Source of the DNA: Lingula anatina
Taxonomy: Eukaryota; Brachiopoda; Lingulata; Lingulida; Lingulidae
Assembly: GCF_001039355.2 (NCBI RefSeq)
Contig: NW_019775325.1
Location: forward strand, 1 to 64,000
Direction of reading: 5' to 3'
Length of the DNA stretch: 64,000 nucleotides
Positions 49,017 to 61,905 of this stretch are shown here, in pieces (the stretch's first letter is position 1; the number at the start of each line of letters is the position of its first letter). The notes under the pieces are model-generated. The model did no database searches, was not told where the DNA came from, and was given only the letters and a program-made list of their open reading frames with translations. A program made the position numbers and the translations under genes.

Positions 49017-50520
49017 CTAGCTGCTACAGTATATTACTTCTTTAAATTGAACTATGTATTTCTGAAAGCACTTAAAAAATTTATAAGCTCATTTTTCACA
49101 TTTCCAGTTTTCAGAGACCAATAGCATGAATTTGAGATAGTATTAAGACAATTACAGAAAGGAATTCTTTCTCAGTGGGGTATGACTCAGGGAACTAAAA
49201 ACTGGCTTATATAATATATTTTATTGATCCAAGGAAACTGAACGTGAGTAAAATCTGTGAAAATGGGGAAACCAAAAAGTGACAGGTTAATGGGTTAATG
49301 GTCACACATATGGCTCAAAACCATTTCCTGAGTGTTTTCATATTTTCCAAACTGAAAACCAATTGATGGAAGTATGAAGAAGAAACGCACTGTTATTACC
49401 TAGTAAGCAGATATGGCATTTTCTATAAAAAAAAAACAAAAAAAACAAAAACAAATGAAAAATGTGCCACTGAAATAATGGCACATTTTAATCAACAGGA
49501 AAATTGCAAGAAATTGAATGAAGAACACAGCACCTAAGTGATACATACAAAGAAATTGTTTAAATTACTGTTGAGTCTTTCAGACATACACAAAACGAAA
49601 TTCGTACTTGCTCATGGTTATTATACAGTATCTCATACATGAGTGTCAGTTCCTTACTCATGTTTGCCTCGGCTCATCAAATCTCTTGCACGCATCTCCA
49701 TTTAAGGAGTTTTATTGCCTATCACAGATCACACTCAACTGTTGACAGTTCTAGGAATATCTTGATTTCTAAGAAACCATAAGACTATCCACTCCTGGAG
49801 AGTAGAAACTCAATTATTTGTTATCAATTAACAAACACGCTGAGACCAATCAAATATGTCTGACAAGGTGAAAAACCCTGCTTGCATGCAAAAGCCCGTT
49901 AGACATCTTGCCAGACGAATTGGGCTTTTTATTTTTCCTTAACATATCAGCAATGACATCCACCTTCAACATTCACATGCATACAGAATTTATTTGGGGT
50001 TGTAAGAAAAAAGTACTATGAAATGGCTCAGTGGCCTTATGAATAGAGGTCTGAGAGATGCTGAAGGCAGAAGACTAGAAAAAATATATATATATTTCGA
50101 ACACATTTCCAATAATTGGAACAAAATCACAATAGCTTTTAGTCCCACTTTCAAGGTTATCATTTATGTGACAAAAAAAGAGTGGACCTTTAAAAAATCC
50201 TGAAAATGCCAAAGGTGTAAAACTTTATACCAGTTCGGAAGATCTGTCATTATAAACACCCAATATCTATCTATATCTTTCAAGCTATCTATCTGGAAGT
50301 CTTTCATTTCTAATATAAATTTTTGATGAAATTTTCAGGCAAGACAGTTTTTCAATATGAAGTGATCACAATTTCAACTTGATCTGTGTCTCCTTTGATT
50401 TTTAATGTTTTTTATTATGCTTATTTACATTTTTCCAAGGGGGAGGTCTGTGCTCTTTGAGTATTCTTTCATAGTATCTAGAAGGCATAAAGTTTGCAGG
50501 AAAGAGTATGGGCTGTTTAC

Positions 50521-50595
50521 TCTGCAGAGTCCTTCACTCCAATCTTCAAATCACCACAGTGGGATCTGCTGTAGCGGATGGATAGCTCTGGAGTA
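50521..50595 (-). CDS. Probable exon 4 of the large minus-strand gene
   Basis: This 75-base segment has acceptor GATAGTCTTCCAG and donor GTAAAC. It encodes TPELSIRYSRSHCGDLKIG and VKDSA. It begins and ends with split codons whose phases match the exon at 53505 and the one at 49016. It is short, so the support is mainly phase agreement. Confidence 0.42.
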
Positions 50596-53504
50596 CTGGA
50601 AGACTATCTTGTTATCATCAGGCAAGCAATTCTAAGACAAGGAGTGGGCATTTTGTAGCCAAAATGGAGGATCTTTCATAGCCCCCCCCCCGAAAAAAGC
50701 CCCCCAAAAAAAAAAAAAAAAAAAAAAAAACTGCATGCCAGCCTGTAAATTAAAGAAAAGAACAGAGGGCAAACTGTTTATAGTCAAGGGTCCAGTAGTA
50801 AAGGCGTGTGTTCACTGGTCAGGGTGCTACTAGTAGTAGTAATAGGCTAGTGTAAATGGAGGACCCAAGTTACAGAACTCTCCTACTTTATGTGTCCTCA
50901 TGTATGATATTGATAAATTACCATATGACATCAACAATGACACCAATTTTTGTATTCTTTCTTTAACCTTTCCACAATCAAAAGCAGACATTCAAGTTAC
51001 AGGTGTCATTGCACTTTATAATCCTTAACATCCAAATAACAACATCTTTCATTGCAAACATTACGCACTGCTAACTCTAATTGCATCCCAAATTTTCTCA
51101 TGATCATCATAATAAACATATATATAATCAACGCAGTGGTTGGTACCAATATTTTGAAAATCCAACATCCCACTTTGTCTGCTTTGCTTAGCCTTATATC
51201 TGTGTTCAAAGGAGTGACAACACTTTTATCTTTTCTTTTATTCATATTATAAATGCCACATTTTCACTTTATAGAAATAGAGGCACATGTACGGCACTTT
51301 ACTTATTCATTTATTATTGTCAATTATCTGAGCACAAGTACAAATTAACAAAATAAACTAAATGTATGGCCTCTCAAAAATTAATGTGCAGTTAACTTTC
51401 AAAATGGAACGTATAACAATAAGAACAGACATTTAAGTTGTGTTTGACATTTCACAAGGGGTTATCTGACTGGATGTTCCAACGCAAGGTCAACTTAAAT
51501 TCAACATTTGTTCACCTTTGATGCAGTTAACTTTGTTAGCATCACAAATAAGAATTTGACTGTTCTGCCAAGGTCAAGGGTAATATGAATCAGATGTTGT
51601 AACAATGTATCCTTGCTTTCCAGAAAAAACTTTGAGACCCTTCATTCAGTATGACATACAGAAAGCACACAGGTAGCAAAATACTAGTGACTTGCCCAGC
51701 TACTACATGGTTTTTCCGTCTTATTCTTAATTCTACAGCATATTACACTTAGAGGCATAATGATACTGGAGGATCATATCAGTGGGATCCTTCAACTCAA
51801 TTGCATTATCTGAGGAAAATGAGAAACCCCTAAACGAAATCACGCTGCTGGCTCAATAACATCTTTCTCTCAATGAACAAGATCAAAAGGGAATTTCTCT
51901 ATTCTCCTAGGACATAACAGTGGCGCATGCAATTAAAACTTTTTAAAATCAATAATGGACTGAGTAACTCTCTCTCCCAATCTGATATTTTCCTTGTTAG
52001 AGGCAGAGTAAGAAATATTCTTGTCTAAGATAAGACTGAAAGTTGCATTAAATGTAGTTCTTCATAAACAAACGTAAGTCTGCCCTTAGCCAGAGGATTT
52101 CTGCAGCAGACACAACCAATAGGGGCAGCTTATTAGCAGTACAAATGGAGCTGAGAATTTCTTAATTGCAATATTTAAGCCATTGATTATTTTGGTGTAA
52201 CTATCGAGCATCTATTTCCTATCAGGTCTTTTCCAACTAATTACTTAATCTAACCATACTAGACTAAAGTAATGAAAGAAGAGACAGTAATCCCCAGCAC
52301 TGAATGTGTAAGTCAGAGATGAATTTACAATGACAATGACAGCACATCTCAATACTGTACATGTAATTTATCTCACTTACATAAAAATTTACCAAAATAA
52401 ATTCTAACTCTGTTTTATTTGATAGTTTTTTATTTATTTATTTATTTATTTATTTATTTTTTTTTTTGTCATCCATTAGATTCCAAATATGGTATTCTGA
52501 CTCAGAAACTTAAAGATTGAATATACTTGTACATTAAAATACCAAGTAATTCAAAGAGCAGATTTTTTTCAATCAATTTCACATTAATATTTCTGTACAT
52601 ATGATAAACAATTTTTGATAAAAAAAATCAAGGAAGGAAACCAAAAAGTTTATAGTCTTTCAGAATTCTGTTCTTCATCTATATATAATGTTAGTATGTA
52701 TTTTTTTCTATTGCCTTCTAAACTGAAGAAAGTAAGTCTAGCCTGTGCTTTAATCCAGCTTAATAATGAACACTTGAGGGTTATTAAGTATCATTAATTT
52801 GATCATTACCATCTGTAATTTAAAAAGGAAGATTGTAACAAACTACCAAGGGAATTCAGTCAAATGTCGAGCTGCCACTGCAAATGTCAGTTTTTGAATA
52901 TAGATCCTCACAGAGAACCTCAAATAGGGCTCTCGACCATACTTACTCATAAGTCAAAACAAAAAAAATTACTGACACAATTTCAAAATCACTATTGAAA
53001 ATTGAAACATTAATGTATGCCTACTTATTTTAGAAACAAACATTCAACTCCGCTAACAGAAGATGACCAACACCTTGAATGCAGCAGGTGAGATGAGAGG
53101 GAGAACAATCAGAAGCAATTACCAACTACCACATCCAATAGCATTACTACATGCACACTTGGAGTGAAGAATGCAATGGGCATTCATTGTAACAAGTGTC
53201 TATAAATACAAGTTAGATAATTGTAATGTACATATATATATATATATAAAACTTGGAAGTTGCTTAGAGAATATGGTGTAATAGAGAGATTAGCAGTCAG
53301 CACTTGTCCACACAGGAAAAAAGGGACATAATACAGCCCTAAATCCCCATCACTGCCAATGTAAGCATCCTAGACAAGGAGTCTGGAGACCACCACAGGA
53401 AAACCAAAGTAAGCATGCATATATAAATCTACCCAAGGTAAAGTGGACCACAGTTATCAGAAACGTACGTTGCTTCCAATTGATCTACCTTAAACTATAC
53501 ATAC
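50596..53504. other. AT-rich non-coding stretch, probable intron
   Basis: No credible exon was found. It holds a poly-C/poly-A run near 50683-50730, a (TATT)n tract at 52430-52467 and a short TA run near 53230. A small ORF at 51006-51245 (minus) has no recognisable features. Confidence 0.5.
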
Positions 53505-54530
53505 CTCTGCTGGGGAGGGTGGGTGTTAGGAGCACCACTGACCTCCAGTACTCCCATGTTTGAGGTTATAACCCCTGGGCTGGAGGTCTTATATAGCCAC
53601 ATGTGGCCAAGTTGGGCAAATACTGAAAACATAATATTGGGGTCTGTTAAATAATTTTCTGTTACTCTAGATTGCTTTTGATACAATCAATCTATATTTT
53701 ATAAGTTAAATTTATTTTCCAATATTTTCAACGCTGTTCGTTTTCTTCAGCAATTTATTATTATTATTATTTATTATTATTCCAAAATAAAACAATGTTT
53801 ATTCATTTTTTCCATTTCAAAATTAGATAATTTCCCTTTTAAGTAAAGACGTCACTCAGTATTTAGTGGCATTACAGGGATAAATTTTACGACAATTTTT
53901 AACACTTTGCATCAATACTTTGTTTTTGTCAGACTCACAGTTTAGTAATAGTGGCATGACTGTCAATTCATATTGTTTAGCATATGCACATGGTTGCCAT
54001 GGGAGAATTCTAGAGCTTTTTCTTTTCTTTTTTTTTTACTTACTCTAAGCCATCATAAGAGCCCTCCTATGAGTCTGAATAACAAAAAATACAATATAAT
54101 TTTATTTTCAACATGCATGTGAAAATCTAGCACTAGGTTTTATTCAAAAGCACACCTATTTACGACCTCCAAAAAGAGTCCACATGATACATGTACATTG
54201 TACATGTACTAGTAAATAGGAGTCCTAGCTATTGCCTCAGTTTTCGACCTTACATATAGGTAACTAGAAGAGAGTTACGTTAACACATATCCCATGTTAC
54301 CATTCTCAACATTAGTCACACTAAATCATAAAACGGCAAATGTACAACTGCAGTAAGGGAAGGGAACTGTCACCAGATCTTTGCATGTAACTTTGTTAGG
54401 GCGCAAACTGAGGTAATTAAGGGATCTAACGCAAGAAACTTTCTCCTAGTGCAAAAAAGGAACCCGCTCAATTTTTACAATGCTGCACCATTTACTGCGC
54501 CGTTATTTTTTCTCGAACATGAAATTCCAT
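53505..54530 (-). CDS. Large minus-strand gene, 5' end (start plus three exons)
   Basis: The start ATG is at 54530-54528, giving MEFHVREKITA. Exons 54496-54530, 53939-54009 and 53505-53622 join in phase. Extracts are LPWQPCAYAKQYELTV, MPLLLNLFAQLGHMWLYK and SNMGVLEVSGAPNTHPPQQ. Donors are GTAAAT, GTGAGT and GTATGT. The last acceptor (ATTATGTTTTCAG) is good, but the second (AAGAAAAAGCTCTAG) is purine-rich and therefore weaker. The start lies 106 bp from the PDHX start on the other strand, which suggests a shared promoter. I cannot name the protein. Confidence 0.52.
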
Positions 54531-54636
54531 TAAGCACCTTATCTATGAAGACGTCGTATTTCGATGCTTTAAATCCCCGCTTGTGGTGAGTAGCCTTCAC
54601 CTTGCATACAAATTTTCCAAAACGAGATTGACTAAG
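54531..54636. promoter_or_regulatory. Putative bidirectional promoter between PDHX and the minus-strand gene
   Basis: Only 106 bp separate the PDHX start codon (+) from the proposed minus-strand start codon. The two transcripts would have to share this interval as 5' UTRs and promoter. No TATA box was picked out. The inference depends on the minus-strand first exon being real. Confidence 0.4.
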
Positions 54637-56228
54637 ATGGCGTCCTCCTTGTGGAAGGTCAGCCGAGTCCTTCACAAGTATCGGTGTAGCGCTCTCATAA
54701 ATGCGCACAAATCATTGACATTACAATATAAGGGTTTTAAATCATCATGTCGATTATTTGGTAAGTTTTTAACAAATTTATTCATTTGTTTGAAGAAGAA
54801 CATTTGACGTCTGCTTGTCCAGTTTAACTTGACAACATGAAAATCGTCTTCACCGCTAGTGTCATTGCGTCTGTGTCATCATATAGGCAACAAAATTTTT
54901 GTATATTCCACCACAATAATTATTTAGTACTTCAGAACGAAGAAGAAAAATAAGTGGGGGAGTTAAGTCATCTCCCAGTGACAGTGCTTCCACAGACGTT
55001 GTTATTGAAATGTTGAATGAGGAGGGGTTCATGCTTCACAAGTTCAGTTTCACTCCTTTTCTGAATAAGATCAATTTAACTGAGATAGTTGTCAGCATTT
55101 TCTGTTCTGTAAAACCCCATCTACTGTCCAATTTTTGCAATATGATGATTTAATTGCCATTTCACACTTGTAGTAACTGTCAAAGGTGTCTCGTGTATTG
55201 TATGTGTAAGCGGTTGGAATGGCTTGATCCTCATTTGTGACTGTTCCAGGTGCAACTCCCATCAAAATGCCTGCGCTATCACCAACCATGCAGGAAGGTA
55301 CTATTGTAAAATGGTACAAAAAAGAAGGTAAATATTATATGACCATAACAGGGAATCTTGTCAGGATGGTAGCCTTATTATATTTACCACTGGACTGGTT
55401 GCACCTGTGGCATTGTTTGTTTTATTTTTTGTAATATATTGTTTCACACTTTCTGTTTTTCCTTGTAATACATATATGTTACTTCCCAATACAAGTTATT
55501 TGAAGGCAACATAATTCTTTTAACTGTGCTTGTTGTTAAGGAAAAAGACAAAAGAAGTGAGCAATATATTTTTAAATGCTGTATAAAAACTAATCCATTT
55601 ATGTTAAAAATGTAGTTGCTCCATGGTTTAATAACAATACCAACAGGTGTAATTGTATCTTTATTATTCAGGTGACACAATAGCTCCCGGGGACATTCTG
55701 TGTGACATACAGACTGACAAGGCTGTTATGGGGATGGAGGTGGAAGAGGAGGGGATTCTAGCCAAAATTATAGTAAGTTAATTACATGCCCTGTTTTATG
55801 CTATCCACTTTATGCTTGTATCATTGCAGCATTTTGATCCATATTTGTTTTTGACTGGAAGAGTGCAGCGATGTCAAGTGAAGGGAACCACATGCTACTG
55901 AGAGCTGGGCAATTCTATTTCACTGGGACATATAGAATTAGAACTTATGAATCACCACCAAATTCTAATTGATTGTAATTTAGCCCATTTTTGCCTATCC
56001 TGAAAATGTTATCAAAATCTACCCATAACTGTAAGAGTTAAGAAAGGCAAAAACATGACCTCGTTTACAATGGCCATAATAATGAAGAACATCACATCAA
56101 AATTTAAATTGCCATATGTACTTTTAAAGTAAGTCCTTATTTTAGTGCAGCTGTAATTCATACAAATTTTTATACTTAAATTGGAAATTGCATTGTACTG
56201 TATGAAAATGGAATGCACTGTATAAGAA

Positions 56229-56284
<56 letters not shown>

Positions 56285-59200
56285 CACAAGTTTTTACTTG
56301 ACATTTTATTCAACTTCTCCCAAATAGAAACCTGATGACAGTAAAGATGTACAGATTGGTGTCATGATAGCAGTGATGGTGGAGGAGGGAGAAGACTGGG
56401 AGAATGTGGAGGTGCCAGCAGAGGTAGAGGTAGACAGTGCACCTGCTGTAGAACCCACCCAGGAACCTGTGTCTGCCCCTCCCCCTCCCACCCAGCCTGC
56501 TGCTGCTGCTGCTGCAACACAATCTACAGAACATTTTGACATACCAAAGGGGTAACTTGGCTGTCTGTTTTACTGTAATAGTAGTTTCATGTTGTTTTAG
56601 TTGAGGCCTTGATGCCGTATATTCTCTCACATACATTTTAAAGGGGCAATACTGTATTAACATATTTCCGATGAGTTGTTATGCATTATCAAATTGACTA
56701 ACAGGAAATAATTGAAGTGATATTCCCCTGATGTTATCAACAATACTTTGAATTATGAAGTAAGGGTCTGAGTCATTAATGGTACAGATTAACTGAAATG
56801 TTGGATGTATTTCAGGGTGAAAATAGGTCCGGCTGTTCGAAGTTTGGCAGAAATATACAGTATAGCACTAGGAAATGTGAAACCCACAGGACCCCAGGGT
56901 AGAATATTGAAAGGGTGAGATTTTACAGTACCTGTAATGAGTCAAATTTAAAAATATTTATAATGTGATATCTCCACAACATGACCTTGTTTGTTTTAAG
57001 TAGACTTTTATAATTGCATAGGTCATTGATCATTTCAGTGCTTTTTATTTTGACAGGGAAGTTAAAAATAAGAAAAAAGAACTAGAAATACATATGCATT
57101 GTGGAAGAAGATTCTGGAATTAGATTAAATTGCAAAGATGAGGATGGCAAGGATTAAGTACAAAATCAAATGACAGAAATTTTATTGTTTTTTATTTGTT
57201 GTAAATTTTGGCATCTTTTTGTAGAGATGTGCTAAGCTACATTAAAGAGAAAAATCTCAGCCCTGCAGAACGTTTAGAGGCGGCGCCTGCACAGCCCACA
57301 GTGCAGCAAGTTGGGGTACCAACACCACCACCACCTACACCAGTGAGGGTGACAGAAGGGGAAGGTTATCTAGACATTGAATTATCCAACATGAGAAAAG
57401 TAATTGCAAAGAGGTTAACAGAATCTAAGGTAATTGTCATATGTGTAGAGTATGTTTGGGATTGCTTTAGCACATTTCACCCCTGCAGTATGTGGGTCTT
57501 AAAAAAGGATTCCAAAATGTGAACACAAAGAGCCATAGCCATTGTTAATAGATGAAGTGTCCAGTTTGACTGTTTAACTCTTTCTCAGGATGCATATTCT
57601 GTAAATCATTAGGACTTTGTCAAATGGTAAAACAGTTGACAAATTGTTTTCCCTGCTTGAAGATTAAATCTTCCTGGTAATTAAAATTTTGTTGGTTAGG
57701 ATTTATATTTTTAATGTAGAAATATTAATGATCAAGACATTCACATTTCAGACCACCATACCACACTCATACTCTACTATTGATTGTGACATGGGAAATG
57801 TGCTGGACATGAGGAAAGATTTTCAAAGTAAGGACCACATTGGATTAAACCGGGTGTGACTGTAAAAGCTTAGTCTCTGAACTGTGGATACATGTTATAT
57901 TTTCAATAGTAAATGTAACTTTTGATACTAAAGAAAAAAAAAATGGGTGATGAATAATTATCTTGATTTTCTTTTATTTAAATTTTCAGAAGATGGTATA
58001 AAAGTATCTGTGAATGACTTCATAATTAAAGCAGCAGCAGTTGCTCTTCAGGTACAAATAAAAAAGTGCACATATTTCAAAGAGTCTTGTAAAACTATTA
58101 GAATTTTTCATAGTGTTATCAAAATGCTATCAGATATTCATTAAATACATTGGATCATGGTGGTGCATTGTCATCACTAGGAGCTAATGCTGTACTTGAT
58201 TGAACATTATCTTTAAAATATTTACATTAATTTCTTACACCAAAAGAATTCAAAGATCAAACTCGAACTGCTGTCTTAAAGAAAGATGAATATTAAAATG
58301 AAGTAAACTAAAAATAATAATAATAATAATAATCATTATTATTATTGTTATTGATCATATGAATTTATTTAACCACAAGAGGGTTCCTGAGGTCAACGCC
58401 CTGTGGACTGGAGAAAGTGCCCGTCTGATGCAAGAAGTGGATGTTTCTGTTGCTGTTGCCACTGACAATGGTCTTATTACTCCAATAGTCAAAGATGCTG
58501 CCAGCTTAGGTGTTCAACAAATCAGTGATACTGTTAGGGTAAGCCATTATTTACACTTTTGAAATGAAAGTATTAGGTATTACTTAGTATGATATTCAGT
58601 CATAAATCTATGGACATTTGGTTATCTAAAAATCAGTTTTGTATCAATTTTATAGTATCAATTTACAGATTTTGAAGTTTGGCTTGTGTTGGTTTCACAA
58701 TCTTCGGAATATGCTGTCACCCTTCATGCAAAATCAATCAAGTTTATATAAAGCGTTTTTTGGTCTCCTTTTGATACAGGACCTGGCTACCAGGGCAAGA
58801 GAAAACAAATTGCAACTCAATGAATTTCAAGGGGGAACTTTCACGTAAGTCTAGTCTGTTAATTACACAACACAAGTGAACTAGTTAATTGTTTTTAGAG
58901 CATTACTTAATACAAGAAATAGAAGCCACAAATTTCAAAATACAATTTTTGTGTAATTATAATGAATATCAATTGAGAGGAGGAAAACTTTTTTTTTTAT
59001 TATTTATATATTTAAAATTCAAAGATGATAAACTTTGTTATCTCAGATAAAAAAGCACATTAAAATTTTAAATTCCTTTTTCATGATTTCTAGGATTGTT
59101 TCTTTTGACATAAAAAATAGTGTTAAACTTTTTTAAAATTTCCTTTTTTTCCATTTTTGCACAGAATTTCAAACCTAGGAATGTTTGGTATCACAGAATT

Positions 59201-59447
59201 CTCAGCAGTAATCAACCCACCCCAGGCTTGTATCCTGGCCGTAGGTTCCTCCAGAGTGTGTCTGGGGGATGACAACACACCCAGGACATTAATGACAGTG
59301 ACACTATCCAGCGATGCCAGAATAGTCGATGATTATCTCGCTACCAGATTTTTATCGGCATTCAAGGAGAACTTAGAAAACCCCATGCTTATGACAGCAA
59401 AGACTATTCCTGATAGGGATTCACTAATGGATACATTGTTTGCATAA
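54637..59447 (+). CDS. PDHX: Pyruvate dehydrogenase complex component X (E3-binding protein), eleven exons
   Basis: PDHX is the mitochondrial subunit that anchors dihydrolipoamide dehydrogenase (E3) in the pyruvate dehydrogenase complex. Exons are 54637-54760, 55250-55327, 55672-55772, 56328-56551, 56816-56914, 57225-57429, 57752-57827, 57990-58051, 58380-58538, 58780-58844 and 59165-59447. All phases match, giving 491 residues (human 501). A basic, Ser-rich mitochondrial targeting sequence (about 1-40) comes first. A lipoyl domain follows ([16 protein letters not shown]; lipoyl Lys in TDKAVM at residue 84), then a Pro/Ala linker. The E3-binding domain is at about 176-218 ([24 protein letters not shown]), then a second Pro-rich linker and the acyltransferase-like core. 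Where active E2 enzymes have DHRxxDG, this protein has SSDARIVDD at 446-454. The catalytic His is absent, which separates PDHX from the E2 enzyme DLAT. Signals of AATAAA type lie near 59800. Confidence 0.97.
56229..56284. repeat. (TTA)n microsatellite in PDHX intron
   Basis: About 18 TTA units lie shortly before the exon at 56328. A shorter AAT/ATT run is at about 58314-58350. Confidence 0.97.
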
Positions 59448-60590
59448 TAGGACACGGACTTTTTAAAAAATGGCATGATGACAGCTTATTATGCAGTTAA
59501 CTGTTAGTAATATTTATTATTTAGTGGCTGAATGTTGCCATAAATAGTCTGTGTAACACTTGGATATTGATGCATTAACTTACAACTTAATATTGACAAG
59601 CTTGTGGTTTAAGGGGATATATAAGGAAAAAGTGTATCAGTAAATGTGTGACAGTTAACACAAAATAGATTATAATTGTTTTCTCTTTATTTGTTTGTAG
59701 GAGTGAACAATTTCTGCTGCCAACAATACAGTTTACCTAAGCTAGATAAAAAATTAGACGGTCTTACGTACTCTGCTCAACATTAGTGTTATTACATTCA
59801 AAATAAAATATGTATTCATAATAAAAGTGGTCATGAGATTTTGTTATATAATGTCAATTGTTTTGCAAGAATTTTTAAGAAAAATAATTCAAATTCCTCT
59901 GTAACATTCAGCATCAACTAAATGGCTGGCCATCAGGCAAGAAATGGAGTAGACGACAACTGGATATTCAATTTTAAAAAATAAATGGTAAAATTGTATC
60001 AAAATGTTGAATGTATCCTATTCAGGATTTTCACGCCAAATTGATTTTTTTTTTTTTTTTGAAAAAAATTTTTTTTCCAAATCGTGAAACATTCAACTCG
60101 AGTAATTACACGTTTTCAACGATTTAATTACACGTAATTCGGCTGCTAAAATCATGTTACTTAAGAAAAAAGAAAAGAAATAGACTTAACAAAACCCTGC
60201 CCTACCATCCAGTTCTATTCCACCGCTTTCTCTCTCCGAAGGTACTGTTGCGGGTTTTTTTTCTCTGTTACGTAAAAAAAAAAAAATATATATATATATC
60301 ATTAAAAACTGGGGAGGGATATCAGCAGCTTCTTTTCTTGATAGAGATGGATGGAAACAAGAGGAGGCCTTTTAATTTGTTAAACTGATTGTATGCAGCT
60401 AGAGTCCCCAAGAAGTTGGAGCAATCTACGTAGACTGAGGGAATTCAGCTTTAATCTCATTATACATGTAGTGATGTACCCCTCATATCATCTTACAAAA
60501 TGGCCACGGTTTAAAGGGATATGTCTAAATTTGTTGCTACACTATAATCATTCACCATCATTTATGTTAAGGGATTGAAGTGAGAAAAAA
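59448..60590. other. PDHX 3' UTR and spacer
   Basis: AT-rich with poly-T and poly-A runs near 60046-60076 and 60273-60299. No coding frame with recognisable features is seen. Confidence 0.5.
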
Positions 60591-60815
60591 ATGGATTTGC
60601 AATTTCAGATTCTTTGCGCCAAAATTTCTGAAAGTTTTGAACAGACACAACAATGGACAGAGGAGTCCCACAAACGTTTCAACGACGTTATGCCCCATGA
60701 CCATGGCTTGAGTGAGACAGACGAAAGAAATTTAACCAAATTTATTTCAATGATAAAGTTGGCCCAAGGGGAGTGGTTCGTATACCCATCCACTAGGGCA
60801 TGGTGTAAGCTCTAA
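60591..60815 (+). CDS. Small ORF of unknown function, 74 residues
   Basis: The frame runs from ATG at 60591 to TAA. It encodes a mixed charged, Gln- and Glu-rich peptide (ISESFEQTQQWTEESHKRFN, LSETDERNLTKFISMIKLAQ) that reads more like a protein than the surrounding AT-rich DNA. An AG at about 60608 (TTTGCAATTTCAG) could instead be a splice acceptor, making this an internal or last exon. The family is not recognised, and there is no signal peptide or membrane segment. Confidence 0.35.
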   Translation: MDLQFQILCAKISESFEQTQQWTEESHKRFNDVMPHDHGLSETDERNLTKFISMIKLAQGEWFVYPSTRAWCKL

Positions 60816-61905
60816 AGTTAGACGAACTCTTCAAATGGAATCTCAGCGTGCCGTGCTACAATACAGTACATCTTGTGGCGTCTGTCGGTCGTGAACAATC
60901 GTTTATCGGCAACGAATTCGAAATAAAACAAAACATTTACGATGCTTTCGGATTTAATTAGTTTCTTTTTGGCTTTATAAAACCCAATTCAAGGTCAAAT
61001 CATCGACTAAATACAGTAGAAGCTGGTCTTAGAGCACCGTAAAGGATCTACACGGCCATTTAACAGCTGACAGCGAGTGGAAAATTTTTGTGAAAACATT
61101 TTAAAGTGTCAACATACAGTGTACATGTACGTAGCTACGTTTTGATAAAATAAAATCCATCAAATTCTATTACTGTACTGCGGGTATTTTTCACTTATTT
61201 ACTGCAGGAAGGCTATTTTTGCCGTCATCGTTGTATCATAGAGGCACTAGTGCTGGGAGGTTTACCGTAATATGAAGCGAGGTAACTTTACAGAAATTTG
61301 CAGAGCTAGAGAATATCCAGAGAAATGTGTGTGAATAGTCGTATCCAGTGAAAAAAATTGTTTACGACCCTGGTAGGGCACGAACCTGAGGTTAAACAGA
61401 TTATTTCACACAAATTTGTAATAGTCGACGCAACGAGCTATACTGTAAAAGCCACGCGGTGTCAAATTTTCGCGATATTTTGTCCATATGTCCCTGATTA
61501 GTTCGTAATATTAGTTTTAGCCTGTGGCATTAGCGTGTTTATGCATAACATCCTGAAAACTGTTCGGCTATTATTTTGTGTGCTGTAAGATATCGGATTC
61601 CCAGGAAGGATTCAGAGTATTAGCGCTGCGGGAGGGAAAAGTTATACATACACCAAACTGATAGAAAAAATACTTGTATCGGGAGGAAATCCACAAGCAT
61701 ATTCAACGCAAGCATTGGACAATAAACTATTTAGCACTTATAACTGACAAATCTAGTCTTCAGTCTCTCCCCCACCCAGCGTGGTGGTTGTAGATGAATG
61801 AAATATGTAAATTAGCACGTGACGTTTCAAGTCCGTCATGACATGTCCCACGTAAAGCGCTAACTGCAGTCAAAGAGATTGACTCGTGAGGTAAACTAGG
61901 CAGCA
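60816..61905. other. Intergenic region upstream of the sulfatase
   Basis: There is no clear gene. A tRNA-like fragment on the minus strand near 61365-61450 (GGTTCGTGCC B-box-like, TAGCTCGTTGCGTCG A-box-like) suggests a decayed SINE. The last part is presumably the sulfatase promoter and 5' UTR. Confidence 0.4.

Larger units (their letters stand above)
13955..54530 (-). other. Proposed span of one large minus-strand gene (ARM/HEAT-like, unidentified)
   Basis: This entry joins the blocks described separately. In transcript order the exons are 54496-54530, 53939-54009, 53505-53622, 50521-50595, 48833-49016, 44939-45050, 44647-44684, 44242-44285, 43898-43964, 43143-43262, 37972-38023, 33306-33492, 30615-30687, 29760-29966, 28610-28692, 27360-27432, 26842-27074, 20314-20371, 19018-19251, 15885-15971 and 13955-14005. 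Phases agree at most joins. They are unresolved at 44939 to 44684, 43898 to 43262, 43143 to 38023 and 26842 to 20371, where exons are probably missing. The peptide would exceed 550 residues. That all blocks belong to one gene is inference; two or more genes are possible. The + strand GPCR lies within the span. Confidence 0.45.

Noticed and set aside
49658-49701. Possible minus-strand first exon MEMRARDLMSRGKH with GTAAGG donor
   Set aside because: It fits the phase of 49016, but the exon at 50521-50595 fits equally well and connects to the exons further upstream.
61365-61450. tRNA-like segment on the minus strand
   Set aside because: The insert between the A-like and B-like boxes is too long for a tRNA; it is noted only as a possible SINE remnant.
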